The notes beneath the pieces are model-generated. The model saw only the letters and a list, made by a program, of their open reading frames with translations, did not search any database and was not told where the DNA came from. From assembly GCA_020698575.1 (NCBI GenBank), contig CM036256.1, positions 18,119,908 through 18,183,907 of the forward strand: a stretch of DNA of 64,000 bases, written 5' to 3'. Source of the DNA: Bostrychus sinensis (taxonomy: Eukaryota; Chordata; Actinopteri; Gobiiformes; Eleotridae). Position numbers and translations under genes: made by a program. How positions within the stretch are numbered: position 1 is the stretch's first letter; the number at the start of each line of letters is the position of its first letter. Below, in pieces: positions 1-45,100 of the stretch.

Positions 1-299
1 TACCATTTAATACAGGCAATATAAAGTAATATATACATTTAGTTTATTCCCCCAAACTTAATATTTTTATTATGCAGTATTTATGGTAAATTAACTTTTT
101 GTGGCATTTAGGAGTTGTACATGAGGTGCATAAAGTGAATGACATAAATAATTGATAGGTTCACACTCAGCAAAATGAGTTGGCTACCACCTTAACTGAC
201 AAATTATCTGTGGGAAACACAATAATGTCCAGGTGCTTCCTTTTAAAACTATTACTACTGATTCCACATAGTGCCTAATCAAAATGTATCAGTTATTAC

Positions 300-1554
300 C
301 CTAAAAAGGCTGTGAGAGTCTTTGAACAGCACTGGGTGGTGCCTGTCTTCTGTGTGAGGGTCTGGCACAGTTTCTATTCCTGCTCCCAGGAGCTCATTCC
401 TTAAAAGAGCAGCATAGGCCACAGCATCTAGACAGGTAAAGATCATTAAAAAAAAAAAAAGATAACAAAAAACACAAAACAAGTGTTAGCTAACAATATC
501 AGAAGATCTTACCTTTGCTAGAATCTGCACTTGCATCCTTTGCTTTATGGTTCTGATTGGGAGAGCGGCAATTCTCCTGAAGTTAAAGTAAACATTATTT
601 ATATTTGATTTAAATTATAGTAGTATTTTGGACTGAGATGGTAAATACATTAGTCTTACATTGGCATAGTGAAAGTTAATGCTCCAGTTGCTGCCAGCTC
701 GTGTAGGGATAAAGCGGTCCCCAGATTTAGCACTGACAGGACTGCAGGTAGCACTTACACACTGTAAAATACAAAGAGATTATACACACGATGTTTCTCA
801 ATGATTTGTTTGAATAGCGAAAATATATAACATTAAAACCTAGCCCAGGAAAGTGATGTATATAAGATAATAACATGACTTGTGTCCTCTGTGACATAGT
901 AAAAGTGGATTTTTTTTAAATATACAAAGATGCTCAAGAATAACTTATACTGATCACAGTAACTTTTACATTTGGTAAAATGTATTCTGAATCAAGACTA
1001 AAAATGGCAAGAAACATTTTTATGGTGTTCTGAATATAATCCACAATACACCAATGTTGGTCTTCAGGGAGCATTTGGCTTAGTGGCCTATTTTGTACTT
1101 CTCCAGAAGTGTTTTTTTTTTTTTCAGGCTTACATTGAAGATTATTTTAATTACTCTACGATGTGTCTCTCAAAACAACTTCACAGTACCAAGCAAACGT
1201 TTTAGGCAGGTGTGAGGAAGAGTCCAAGACTCTTAATTATTTAAATTGAGCCACCAAAACTATCAGCCAGTGTCATTATGAACATTACCTTCAGTGTAAA
1301 AAAGAGCAAAGGAGTGATAGTGTGGTCCTCAACATCTTAAGGTTTGACAGGGATTATAAGGATTTGAGAATTTATTTATTTGTTTATTTATTTATTATTT
1401 AGGTGTGTTTATGTCCATGCCTTGTCAACTCACCAAAGTAACTTGGTAAAATTACGTTAATACAACTGTCTATCACCTTGGTCAGGCGGGCTTCTTTCGG
1501 CAGGTTCTGGTGGTTAATCTGCCTCAGCAGTCGCCTCTCGTACTCTTGGTCCAT
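300..1554 (-). CDS. fzr1: Fzr1/Cdh1-type APC/C activator, N-terminal part (gene runs off the left edge)
   Basis: Fzr1 (Cdh1) is a WD40 co-activator that brings substrates to the anaphase-promoting complex. Four coding exons are seen: 1477-1554, 660-761, 513-576 and 300-427. All have GT/AG borders, and phases join in one open frame. The protein begins MDQEYERRLLRQI, nearly the human FZR1 start. Exon 2 carries the C-box DRFIPTRAG that binds the APC/C, followed by a segment like human GANWSVNFHRINE. Exon 4 holds AYAALLRNELLGAGIE and DPHTEDR, matching the human AYSALLKNELLGAGIE region. The WD40 propeller and C-terminal IR tail lie outside the window. Exon 1 could use either of two donors; only the one after LTK (AAG|GTGATA) keeps phase with exon 2. 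Teleosts may carry two fzr1 copies and I cannot say which this is. Confidence 0.88.
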
Positions 1555-1564
1555 CTCTACCAGA

Positions 1565-2200
1565 TCTGACCGAGCAGGTGAGCACCAAAGCCACTGCTGC
1601 TGTGGCTGCCCACCCCGCCTCCTCTACACCTCCTCTACACCTCCTCTACACCTCCGCTCCCCCCCGGTGAGGAAACCCGCGCGGGATCCCCATGGCTGAA
1701 AAAACAAAGCAGCAGAATTAAAGACTGACAGATGTGCACACAGCCCTCGCACAATGGCAACTTTCATTACATAATTATAACAATCCTAAATGGCCTGTTT
1801 GACTGGCGTTTCCATGCCTGAGCAGTTCTGCATTATTAAACAGTCAGGTACAACACATCCGCTTCGGACGTGACTTACTGGAGGTAAATTACAGTGTTAA
1901 ATCGTTATTAAATTAGCCTCAGAGTGCATTAATGACAGTCGCACCGTTGTCATGGCATCCTCTTTGATCACACAACAACCAATGTACAACCACATCAGCA
2001 GTCAGCCGACGACCCTGTGCCTCGGTAAAGAGGTTTTTTACCTCACAGACACGACGTCTCAGGCGTCTACATTAAATCTCATCTTCTGCTGGTACGCGGC
2101 GGTGTGACTGTTACTTCTTCTTCACAGATGACGGGGGGGTATCGATGGGCCAACGCAACTCACTGATGTTGTTTATGTTCGCGACAAAGATGGCGCCTGA
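1565..2200 (-). promoter_or_regulatory. Likely fzr1 5' UTR exon and promoter
   Basis: A strong donor (GTGAG|GTAAAA) ends a possible non-coding exon at about 2042. A matching acceptor lies at 1566-1567, just before the fzr1 start codon at 1554. The block 2040-2200 is richer in CpG than its surroundings and holds a YY1-like AAGATGGCGCC at about 2189, typical of TATA-less housekeeping promoters. The transcription start is inferred, not seen. Confidence 0.5.
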
Positions 2201-2674
2201 TCAGCTGTAGCAGAAATTCTTTGGTTGACTTCTGCCGTCTGTGCAGCTCCGGCAGTAAGAGGCTCAACAGCGGCACCGCGTGGCAGATAATATGTACTGC
2301 AGGTGTTCAGCCCGAGATTATTCCAACTTTGGCCACAAGATGTCACTGTGGGATTGAATTTGGTAGTGGACAGCGTGGTGGACAGTGATGACTTCAAAAC
2401 AAATGATGTCCGCCACAAGTAATAAAGGAACTGAAAGCATCCATTTAAATGCAGGTTTAGTTGTACACATGTATTATTTTAAGAAAGTAAAAATGTAAAT
2501 CTCTTTTTAATGCTTACTTATTTCTCACAAATATTACTCTACTGTATTTCTTCCCAAATAATCCACCAATAATAAACAATCATTTTCATATATTTTCATT
2601 TACCTTAATCATCATCATTAATGATTTTCATCTTAGTGTTTGGCACTAAAACTGTGCAGTAAAAGACTTTATTT

Positions 2675-2678
<4 letters not shown>

Positions 2679-2768
<90 letters not shown>

Positions 2769-2836
2769 TTTTTAACTTTTAAACATTTTTATTTTTAAAA
2801 TCTGTAAAACTGTATTGTCAATAATACTAATACTAA

Positions 2837-2911
<75 letters not shown>
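2679..2911. repeat. Compound microsatellite: (TA)n, poly-T, then ACT/AAT triplets
   Basis: About 36 TA units (2679-2750) run into a poly-T tract (2751-2773). After a short gap come ACT-type and then AAT-type triplet runs (2819-2911). The open frames here encode only isoleucine/leucine runs and are not genes. Confidence 0.97.
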
Positions 2912-2915
<4 letters not shown>

Positions 2916-4464
2916 ATATTGTAAATTTAAAGTACATGTTACTACAATCTGTTTAAAGACAGGCTTAATCTACCCTTTCACATTCATTTGCCTTCCATCT
3001 GCTCCGCAATAGCACACAGAGGGTGAAAGTATTAGTAACACGTGTTTGCCTGAAGACCCCAAAAGGCACTGCGTAATGAGCATGACTTCAAAGTAAATAA
3101 CTCTCTCACATTTGCCCTTGCTAATGCTCACTTCTTGACTCAAAGCAGAGTTTGCCAAAAGCAGATTTAAAAAAAAGTTCACTCTTTGAACTCTTTTATG
3201 TTGTGTTTTTTCTTCTGAGCAGCTAAATTACAAAGAAAGATCTTGAGAATGCGCAGGCAGGAAGAATGCACTAGAGTTTTAATGACTGACATGGTAGAGT
3301 GAAGACAAGGCATGGCATCCTTGGTGGCACTCAGATCTGCACGTAGACCGCTCTGCAATGCCGCCTTTTACTGGAAAATACTTCAGTACACACACAGTGA
3401 ACTTCATACCCATTTACTGTTATCTTTTTTGGATAACCGCAAAAATATGGGTCACGTTGGGAGTCAACACATGTTGGTTCAGGCGCAATATGACCTTTGA
3501 TCCAATTCCCATACAATTTAGTAGTTGGGGCACAAACACAATAATTACACAGAAGGCCCTATCTGACCAACGGCCCAGTCACAACAGGCTTTCTAATCTG
3601 CATCCTCCATCAGCTGTACACAGGGAAACATGCAGCCACGTTCAGATGAATCATGCAAATTACTAGCATCAATGTAAAGAGGGAATTGTTGTGTTGTTAT
3701 CGCTCCTATATTGCAGTTGTGGGCACAGAGGAAGTTTGTTGATTACTTTGAGACTCCACACATGGAATATTTACAGTATCATATTGTTTATTTACCTAAA
3801 ATACCAAGTGATTTGCATGGAGGGCATACTCAAACCATGAAAATCTTAGGAAGTCAGTAATGGGCCTTTAGTTTCATTTTTGGTGAGAATCTGCATCACT
3901 GGCTGGAACTTTTAAGAGATTTTTTTTAATCATTATGAGACTTAGTTGTGTTTGTGTGTAAATGTTTTTTATTTTTTTATATAAAAATTTCAGGAAGGTC
4001 ACAGGGGAAGAAACAAATACTATGTTAGTGTGGCTTTGGGTCACTGGTTGAATTAATGTCTTGGTGGATGTCTGCACTTTGTAAAACCTCTCTTTCCACC
4101 TGAGCCTATGCTTGTATTTCCCTTGCCCACAGTTACTCCTGAGAGGATTAAAGCCCCCCTCTCTCTCTGGCTTATCTTGAGTCAATGAGGACATTATTGA
4201 TCTGAACTGAATCATGGGCAGAGCATGTGCTGTGAACCTGATTTCACCCACTGAAGCATTCAGGTCCAACTTGGCCAAATAAAATGTCTGCCTAAGGCAC
4301 AGTGTATGGTCAGATAGAAAGAATTTGTGCAGGCCCTTCTCAAAGAAAAAAATGTAACCAAAAATCCAAATACTAATATCTGATTAATTAATTATAGCAT
4401 GAATAAAATTGTCTTTATCTTTGTTTGTTTACATTGCCTTTTGAATATTGTTGGGTACATAGCA

Positions 4465-4830
4465 GCGGTGAAGAAGTACTCCAATTTTGTACTTAAGTAA
4501 AAGTGCTGTTACCTTAAAATATTATTTCTTAAGAAGTAAAAGTACTCAACTAAACTGAGTAAAATTATTTTGTGTAGTGTTTACTTTCTTACAGTACCAC
4601 TAGTACTGTTTCTACTACTGCTACTACCAGGGACTACTATTATTATTATTATTGCTTCTATTGCTAAGCACTTTGCAAAAATCAAAACATACTTTTACAC
4701 TATTAGATATAAAAAAAAATACTTGTAAATGTAAATGTAAAAAACAAACAAACAAAAAAACATCTCTACAATGTAAATGATTTGAGTAAAAGTAACTAGT
4801 TACTTTCCACCTCTGGTCCATAGAGCAGAT
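4465..4830. repeat. Fish interspersed repeat of the 'aagtacttaagtaaaagta' type
   Basis: It starts 'gaagaagtactccaattttgtacttaag' in part and ends 'tagttactttccacctctgg', the characteristic ends of a short repeat common in teleost genomes. Further copies or pieces are at 19385-19860, 26220-26530 and 27190-27260. Class is not assigned here; it is probably a non-autonomous DNA element. Confidence 0.7.
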
Positions 4831-7800
4831 AAGTGCATTGTATATATTTTGTGTAACATGCTGTAAGTGTAGCTCCACATACACATCTTTATCTCGTCAG
4901 TATACAGGCAGCAGCTTTAAAGATTTAAAGTAAGCTGCAATGTCAGTGTGTTGCTGCTGTCCTCCTCCCACAGGGATGTACCCTTCTATCTGCTACAATT
5001 CACAGGCACAGTGCATGCTGGGTAAATACCCCCAAGGAATCAGCACAAATGCCAGCCTGGTGTAGTGTCCCTAAATGCATCCTGATAAATCTGACCTGAC
5101 ACAGACAAATGCTTAACAAATAATCTATGACCCACACTTTTCAAACTGGTCCCACTGTTTTAGAAATATCTGATAGAAAAGTACTATACATAAAAACATA
5201 CAGGTGCCACACATCACAACAGTGTGTATAAAATGTAGTGTTACTGTATCTGCACTGATCTTTGATAACTGATTTGTGTTACTTGTAGGGGTGTAAGAAA
5301 ATATGGATTCTGAAAAATACTGCAACATTTTTTGGTTTTATTGTATTAACATGAAAAACGTCCACACTGATTTTTTAAATAAAGTATTTCTATGCAAATT
5401 CTTATGTCACTGCCTTACTTTTGTATTGCAGCTGGCAGTATATTTAAAGTTTGTTTTCAAAAATCCTGCAAGCACTCATTTTGTTGCTTATTTGAAAAAT
5501 GTCAACTTGTTAATCTTGCAGTACTCACATGTTCTGATTTTTAATCAAATGTATTTCAGACAATCTTGTGCAACTAGTGTACTAAATTGCAATATAAAGT
5601 CTTACAGTATCATAATATGTTGGTATATAAGGAATGGCGACACTATATGGTGATAGATATACTTCCAGGTTCTTGTCAATACATGGCACTAATTAGTGTC
5701 ATTTTCTGTGAATCTTGTTCTTGTCCTGAATCTTTGGTCAAAAAGCATGGGACAGACTCACAGGACAGCACAGGAAGTGGATGGTCCCATCTGATCTATG
5801 CAATTATTCTGAAGCAGAACACAACATTTTGAGCTCACTTCTAAGTCATCTGTCTCAGCCACTCACCACTGATCGTTGCCATGTCAAGATCACAATTAAA
5901 TTATCCCAGAATAAGTCATATTGGCCTGCAGCCCTCAAACTGATTACCAAGTTGACTTCTAACATTACTACAAGCTAAAACAGAGACTCCAGTAGGTTTA
6001 TGAAGTGGACATGGAAAGAGCAGGTTTGTTTTGCTGGAAGTGGTTCTCTTCCTCTCTGCCTTGGCCCCTAGCCTCAGGCCCTGTCGGGGTCTGGTTGCTA
6101 CACTGGAGAACAGAGGGTGAATGAGTGGACCAATGAGTGTGGCACGAGGGCCTTTACTCTGCTGACGTTAGACCACGAGACTTTTGTTGAAGTTTCAAAC
6201 AAACTCCACTCATTACCGCAGCACTGTGGACCTCCACCTCTATGGAAAACTCTGCTGACTGTCTGTGGCCCTGTTTACACCACACACCGCCTCACTTCTG
6301 CTGAATGCTTATGAAGCAGATGGCTCAAAAGAAAAAAATGCCTTGTACAACTTTTTTCAACAAAATACTTAAAGAAAAAAAAAATTGTACAATGCATTAT
6401 TTGGTATGTAGTCCAAACTAAATGTTAAATGTTGATATTGTGCAGCAGCAATATCTTTTCGTGTCTGGTGCTTTAAAAACAATACTGCATACAGAGGAGT
6501 ACGTGTAGAATGAGCTTGTGATAAAATCTGTAAAAACAAACATCACAAGTAAAATCTGTCCAGTCATCTTAAGCTTCATGCTAATTTGATTTGCTCAAAC
6601 ACTGCGGATGGTGTTTTTGAGTTGCTATCAGTTTGGCTCAAGGTGCTCAGAGCCATGGGAGAGTGGATGTGTTGAGGGTCCAGCACATAGCACTGCTATG
6701 TCTTACCTTCCTGTTTACATTACTGTCTCATTTTAGTCTGCAGATTAACAGCGCTATATCCAGTTTCGGGGAATAAATGTCAGTACTAATGCTGCAGCAA
6801 ACTGTCAAGCCTAATGAGTCTTAAATACATCAGATTTTAACACAAATATTGACAACTGCAAACCCAAATAAAGCCTCACTATAGACTTAATATATTTTTC
6901 ATTACAAGAAAGTAGGTCAAGTTTCTGATGATGATAATCAGTGTAGATCATTTTGCGCTTAGGTTAAACAACACTCATAAAACAACAGTGTGTAATTCAT
7001 GCCCATTTTAATAAACTGATTACAAAACATTTGAACACAACACATGTATTTGTCCAGAAATTTTGAGGGAAACACTGAAAAAAACAAAACTAATTTCAGT
7101 GAGTATTCCTGGCTGTACAATGACCCGTCACTGTACACCTTCATTAAATGTAAGGAATAAAAAAGGTAGACTCTGTGCCACAATCAGGTGTGGAGAATGA
7201 AGACTGTACAAAAACTACATCTAGAGCAGACAAACATCTGCCCCCTAACCCCATCATGTTAAATCTTTTCATCCAGGCCAGTTCAGTCTGTGATATGACA
7301 TGGTGTAGTGCATACAAATACATATAAATAGCAAATATACAGTAAATATTATTATTTAATATCAATATTATCATGTACAAGTGGAAGGTAATAAATACAC
7401 TATTACAAATAGCTGGGTGCAACAAGATTGTGCAACTCTGTGACCATTTCACATTCACCCACACGCACACAGGAAAGACGTCAGGTTTAGACTTGACAGC
7501 CACCTCCCTCTCATTCGCTTATGTCACGGTACCTTTAAGGTAGTGTCAGACAGATCTGCAACCAGCTGCACAACTGTCCACATTTTCAAAGTGCTGCAAT
7601 AAAAACTACAAGGTACAATTACTACAATTATCACTATACTGTATGCTAACAGGTGTCTTTAAAATGTGCAGGCAGTCTACAGTCACTCAGAGTTCAGAAT
7701 GAGTCATGGTGTAAAGCGCCATTCACGAAAAAGGAATGCTTCAAAAATCCCTAACCACAACAGGTGTGTGAGCTAATAAGGGAAAATTACAAGGTAACAC

Positions 7801-8707
7801 ATTTTCCGTAATAGGAAAGGCTCAGTATTAAACAAGGTCATTAGTTTGCCTGCACTCATAATTCAGCTACAATTTGGTGTAAGGGCTCAAAGATTTTTGT
7901 TTTGAGGAAGCACTAAACTTTCTAAAGTGCTTAATATAAAGGATCTTTGGATATTTGAGTTGGCGTTCTCCAACAGGATATTTGAATTAATTGCTTATGT
8001 AAAGAAAAACAGCCAGATTTTGGTTTCTGGATCTCATGTCTCTCAACTTGCAGCAAAGTTCTGTTGCTTTGATTCAAAGTGCAAAACTCTTAAAAGATGA
8101 AATACATCCAAAGCTGTTGTGAGAAGAAGCAGATACTATTGCTGAAAAACTGGGAAGACTGTGAGAAGACAATGTCCTCTTTGTAGAAAACTTTGCACAT
8201 TTTACAGCTACTTGACATGTTCAATAAATTATAAAAACACTTACAAAAAAGGCACAAAACTTTGTAGACAAGTGTTAGAAAGAACTATTGGATCACAAAG
8301 GACTTGTCGACCAGTAGTTAGGTTTGGACACTCAAGGACGTGGCATCCATTTCCAACACCATACAAAGATTGAAAACAATGTAAAAATGTCCTGAAGTGC
8401 AAGTTGAAAATTGTCCCATTTTGTGTATTACATTTATATTGTCCTCTTTACTGTGAGAAGCCACCAGCATACAGCTCTGCCTCAGCACTTCCACAGTAGT
8501 CCCTTCTTCAAAGAACAGAGGCTACACTCATCAAGCTCCCCCTCTACGCAGTTCAAAACAAACTGCTAAAGGGTTTCCCAGCCTTACTAGCAGGGGCACC
8601 CGCATACAGTCAGCCCCTCTTTTGCCAGGCAGCTTCAAAGAGCCACATTGCAGGATTACTCCACTGCAATAAAATGAAAAAAACCTTCAATCTTGAAAAC
8701 AGTTCAG

Positions 8708-39022
<30,315 letters not shown>

Positions 39023-39117
39023 GCTGCGAGACAATCAATCTTCTTCACTCTCCGTCTCTGATGCTGCTCCACTCTGAAGATGCTCCTCCAGCTCTGCCTC
39101 AGTAGTCACTACTCCGC
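39023..39117 (-). other. pde4b: 5' UTR part of the first coding exon of long pde4b
   Basis: A pyrimidine-rich acceptor (TCCTCCTCCTCC, then GTGTGCAG) ends at 39118. The 95 bases between it and the ATG are stop-containing UTR. This implies at least one further non-coding exon upstream, possibly from the promoter-like block near 46.0 kb. Confidence 0.6.
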
Positions 39118-42100
39118 CTGCACACGGGATGGAGGAGGAGGACAAAGCACAGCAGCCACTTAAAAGTTTGTCTACCACTTAGTATTTTTACATAGAATTC
39201 GACAACTGTGGAACACTTTAATTTGGACGAGATCAAAATGGTCATATTGTAGTTACACCGGTTAGTCGCAAGTCTGACACACAGACAGACAGAGAACCAT
39301 TCACTCTCACATTCACTCAGTAGGGGCAATCTCCTAACACATGAAGCTGGAGTACCCTGAGAGAAGCCACAATAACATGGGGAGGACATGCAGACTTCAC
39401 TCAAGCCCGGATTCAACCCACAACCTCCTTGCTGAGAGGCAAGAGCGATAACCACTGAACCAGTATGCAACCCTATACAATTAGTTATTAGTACATAATT
39501 ATCCTAATAGCAAAAAACAGATCTGTGCAACATCAATGCAACTATAGTAACACAAGGAAATTAATATTTGTGCTGTCATTTAAAATAAATGTCACTGTAG
39601 TGATGTTGTTATGTTGTATGTAAAATAGCATTTACATTGTAAGTAAAATGCTTTTACTTCATATACATGCCTGTGTTAGGTAAATTTCCCATAGTGAATG
39701 CATGTGAGAGTGAAAGTTTGTGTGTGTCTGTCCTGCGACTAACTGACCACAGTCCAGGGTGTCCTCCATCTAAGGCCCATAGTTGCTGTGACAGCCTCCA
39801 AACCCCCAAGAACCATAACGGTAATAAACAGTAAAAGATTAATAAAGTACTACACTGTAATTTTTCTTTATACTATTGTTGAGTATTCTAACATTATCAG
39901 GTTTGTTGTTTGTGCTTAGTGGGTTTTTGGGAAGGTCAGTCTGTCTTGTCCATCTGGACTGAGTGTACTCGTCACTTATACAAGCATCAAGCACCACTGG
40001 CAGAGAACCACCAAAAGGCACAAACGTTTGATCAATCAATATTTTCCGCATCATTTACTATTGATTTCTCCACTGGCCACTCACATTAACCACCTTTATT
40101 TAACAACCACACCGTTTGAATCAAAATCTGCTTCAGTCTGAGTCCAAAAAAAGCTATTATTGGGGCTTTCCATCTGCCACACATGGCACAAAGCAGATAT
40201 TTTTATGGGACCAGACTTCTCAGTAAGAGAAATAAACAACTGTAGCTTTTAGAGTCTTTGTTCATCTGAACTGAAGCTATAGGCTAGTGAATGACATAAT
40301 GTATGAGAATGAAAAATGAGAAGAAGGTTTTCAATAATGTATCAGTGATATGGTATTTTTACTTAGCTGTCTAGTGCATTAAATTATTCTATACTTTAGA
40401 CAACCCTCAAGTGTATGAAATTTGCTCATTCACTGTCATAGACTAAATGTCAAGCTGTTTTTGAGACCTTCACATTACTGACCTTACAAACCTTAAGACA
40501 TTACATGATTTTCTTCTTACTGTCTTGCCTGGCCAAAATCTGTGACCTAGCAAATCCAACAACCATAACAACAATATAGCCACTTTTCCAGCTTTTATTT
40601 TAATGATTTTAATGAAACATTTAATTGGAACTATTGCCTACCATAAAATATGGAATTATTTGTGGTATTATCATTTTACATTTTGGAGCTTACCTTAAAT
40701 TTCTAGTGCCGACTCCAGCATAGACCAAACCAGCATTATGTCCACCCTGCCTTTGTTTCACTTTGCTTCCCCTTTTTTGATTCATGTATTTTTTTGTTCC
40801 TCTGTGTGAACAAATGCACCCAGCGCTAAAACAACAGTGCCCCTTATTGGAGTGTGCCAGCATATTAAAATTAATTCATAATAAAGCCAAAATAGAGCTT
40901 GTTCAGATGATTCCTATTATGATTTTCCTCAAATCTAAAAAAAAAATAAAAAAAAAATAAAAAAATATGCAGTTTTGCTTGACAGGTCATACCACATTAT
41001 GTCTGTTTTAGGCAATAACAGATGACAACAAATATTTCTGCAGCTCAGTGCTTCAGCCACCATGTTCACGTACCATCAGTAAGAACAACAGCTGCTGGCA
41101 CTCCTCCCCAGAGGCTTCATAAAGTGTAACTCAGTTCTGTCTTTTTTATTACATACAGAGTAAGGAGCCTCTAAGAGACCACTTACAGTGAACTAAGTTG
41201 GTGCTTGTTAATTATTTCTTTGGTTATTTCTTCAAAAGTCTTTCAAGGTTTCAGCTCCAACCACTCAGTAATTCACAAAAAACAAATGAAACTAGTAATT
41301 GCTCATACTCCTGTATATACTGTACATACTGTGTATAAAGATAAATAGTTAGATAAAGACTGGGGTTGGGTCACTGCAGCTTATGAATAAGTTTAATATG
41401 CAGTTCCTATACTGTTAAGACACCAACTACATAATTTTACATCTATCATTTATATAGAATTGTACTGTTATTTAAGGTTTGCACTTGAACAAGTAATGTT
41501 TTATTTATACATGTTTATGCGTGTTTCTGTTGGTGTTGGGCTTGACCTGTTGCTTGGAGAAAAAGTCATATTCCCACATGTAAGAAGCAACTGAATACAA
41601 TAAATATTAATGTGATGTACAACACAACAAACCTCACCTCACCATATGTCAGTAAACAGTTTACTGAAAAAATGTGCTGTGTACTACAACAGCACACAAA
41701 AATAGCAATTACCGAAATGCAATGAATCAAACATTTTTACTATAAAAATAATAAATCAATTGTAACCCAGCCACAAAAGGTCACACAAGTCAGTGTACCT
41801 TTGTGGTGGTCCAAAGCCCAAAAAAATGTTGAGTTGCATCAGGAAGGGCATAAAACCTATGGCAAATTATGTAAGTCACTGCACAATAGGCAGCAGATGT
41901 TGTGCTGTGGCACAGAGGATGAAAGAAAAAAAACTTGTACTAAAGTAACAGTATATTCTAGTCGTTGTTGTGGGCCTTGAGTTTGATTGCCGCCTCTACA
42001 TGCCAACAACTGTGCAGGATTTAAAAGGAGACAAGCAATGCATGAGTGTGACATTGTATTACTCTATTCAAATAGTTTACAACCTACAATAAAGAGAAAT

Positions 42101-45100
42101 CTATAGCTGTCATAACATCTAAAATCTGATGAACACCCACATATAGTCACTGTGCCTCCCAATCAATGGAGATCGAGTGGAATTATTGTAATTAGTATAA
42201 CTCGAACAATAAAAACAAACTGACTTTCTCAAAGACCTGAAAAAAATCAACCTATAGTGTCTCTAAAAACAGATAAATGACAGGAAATAAGGACAAGAAG
42301 GAATTGAGGTTGGTGATATTTCACCACAAGGTTTTTCATTAAGTTGGTGACTAACACTACAAAAGCACTGTGGTCCAAAAGCCAAAGCAGTGCTTGTTGA
42401 ATGCCTTGAACTTATGTCTTAAACTCAATAATGTACACCAGCGTGTAGGCTTGTATCTCAGAACAAAAATACATTTTAGACCACAAAATGGTGGCTACAA
42501 AACTGCAATATCTTCATTATTTTGCTGTTGTGGCTCAACATATACGGTGGATTTCTGGCTGAACAGAATTAAAACAATGTAACAAAAGAGAAAAAAACTG
42601 TCTGACTGATACTGACTCTGAGTTTTTTCATGTGGAAAAATCAATTGAATTACCTCATTAGCAAGCATTACTGAAAGCCACTATTCTGCAGTGCTTTAGG
42701 CTCTTAATCCGGCTGCATTCCTAAACAGATCGTTTTTAACACAGCAGTACTTGTCCAACATATGACTGCATGATTCAATATGTTTGTAGAAAAGAGCAAA
42801 AACTACTTCCTGTGGTGATTCTGGCCATTCCTTCTAATCTTATCACTTCGTCCTACACTGTTTGTGTAGGCACAGGCCACAGTTGTTCCACTGCAGGTGT
42901 GTTAAGGCTAAGTAAATATTACATTTGAAGACAATTAAAGAGGCATTACACAATTTTACTACTGCTGTCACAGCTGATGTTAAAACAAATTTGTTAGGAA
43001 GGGTTCTGAACCCCTACATTCACCACAAACAATAGCTACCCTTCTTGCTTGTTTGTTTGCAAGGACATGAAGCCAGAAGCCTTCAAATCTGACTAAATGT
43101 GTTACTGAAAAAACTTAACATAATATACTGTCATAATTTTGAAAATTACTGTGCAAATACCCATAAACCTCTGCCCTCAAAAACACCTTGCATTGCTAAT
43201 ATTTATGTACATTTCACTTTGTACTTTGTGTTTCCTCCAATCGAAGAAAAAAGTCGCATACTCTATTTAAGGACCTACTATATTAATTTTGGGCTTGTGG
43301 TATTTTTCATGTACTGTTTAGTTTATGTGGGTTATTATTATTACATTTTGTTAATATTCAATAAAAAATACATTGATAATCAATATTAAATGTGTTGATT
43401 TTTTAGCAATGCTGTCACTGTTCCATCAAAGAATAACTTAGAATAACTCACTGACAACAGCAAGACAATAAACTGATTGAGTCACTGATTAGATTTCCTG
43501 AAAAGATGCAATGATGAAGAGGGCGAGCCATGCTGTCAAATAAAAACACCCACTGGTGCATACACTAATTACCATTGTGTATTAAGACCATTTAGATTTC
43601 ACTACAGAGGTATTGGCTTCACTTTTCATCACTTCATCCATTCGCTAGATTAAACTTGTAGCTTTGAAGTCAGAAACAGCTCAAAGACAATAGAAATATT
43701 CAGTGTGACAGTCTCTACAAAGCACTTCGATACAAGCTGGCAATTTCAGAGCTACTGCCGACATAAATCTATCTATCTAAAAACTGAGAAAGAAATGAAT
43801 CAGTGAACGGCTATGGCCCATAGTTCTTGAATGTGCTCTTGAAGACGACCGGAGCAAATCAATATGATCTACTACCACCTTTAAACGCCAGGTGTGTGAA
43901 AGGTGAGAGTCTGGGATTTCAATCAAAGATAAAAGGCTGCGAACACAATAAAATCTCTATGATGAAAAATATGCAACATCCGAGATGATCATAATTATTG
44001 AGCATAGGCAGCGAATGGAAATGTTGGCAGTGGGAGATGATGACACTGCTACACTGCTACCACTGCTGCATTTGAAAACAGTGACAGTGTCTGGGATAGT
44101 CACAGTTTATGCAGTAGTTCATACTAGACTGAAATGTGGGTCACTATTTTGGAGTGTAAAGATTTAAAAGGTCTATGTTTAGAAATAGTCAACAATACTA
44201 CATAGTGCATCAAGTTTTCTATAATATTGCGCATCTCTATTTTTAAGTTTATCTACCTTACAAGTAATACCTAAGCAATGAGCAAGTAAAAACAGGCCGA
44301 TACTAAACCCACCTTCAGTATTGTCTATTTATCCAAATAGAGAGTCGGTTAACAGTCTATACAACCGAATAGAACTACAATCACCATTGTTTGAGTTTTA
44401 GTAAAGCACAAATACAGCTATAATAGTCTATATAATTAGATGGTATTGTTTGTTAGATGGCAAGCACACACGGTGTCAGGGGAAGTCGTGACTCCTCAAG
44501 ACGGTCAGCTTGAAATACATCACAATGCACTTTGAAATTAAAATTACAGGTCACAAGTGCAACTGTAAAAATGGCTTGTGCAGAGAGAGTACAAAACAAT
44601 TGTCTTTAACATAGGGCAGAGGTACTTGTCTTGGATTGTGTGAATGATAGCAGAGGCATGAGGGCTCTCCAGAGTGTCTATATTCACCCTTTTACAATTG
44701 GGAATTTAGTTCTGTCACTATGGTCCTCTGAAAATGTGACTGCTGTTTACGATCACAGTTCAGTTTACAGTCCAACCCACACGCCCCGCTGCGTGCGTGA
44801 ACATTTGTGCACACTGCACACATAACTTGTATTCACAATCAGCTTCTGTGGCATAATTATCCTGAAAACACTCACATAGGCCATTCACCAGTAAAGCCAT
44901 GGCCAGTAAATGAGTCATCAATCTGGCAACAAAAAGACTGACTTGTGTAGTCCATTCTTTTAGCATTCACTAAGAATAAAACAGTGGCTAACAAAGCACT
45001 CTCCACATGCCCAATGGTCACTGTGTAATAGACTGAATATAAATGTAGCTAAAAAAAAGTTAGCTTAAATACAGCAACCATAAAACAGTGTGAGAATACT

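Larger units (their letters stand above)
2420..8707. other. Spacer between fzr1 and the pde4b stop codon
   Basis: No gene recognised. The stretch holds microsatellites (2679-2911), one copy of the 'aagtaaaagtact' fish repeat (about 4465-4830) and otherwise AT-rich single-copy sequence. The part next to 8707 should include the pde4b 3' UTR. No convincing AATAAA stands out on the minus strand close to the stop, so its length is unknown. Confidence 0.6.

Noticed and set aside
2819..3012. Isoleucine/leucine-run open frames
   Set aside because: They are translated triplet microsatellites.
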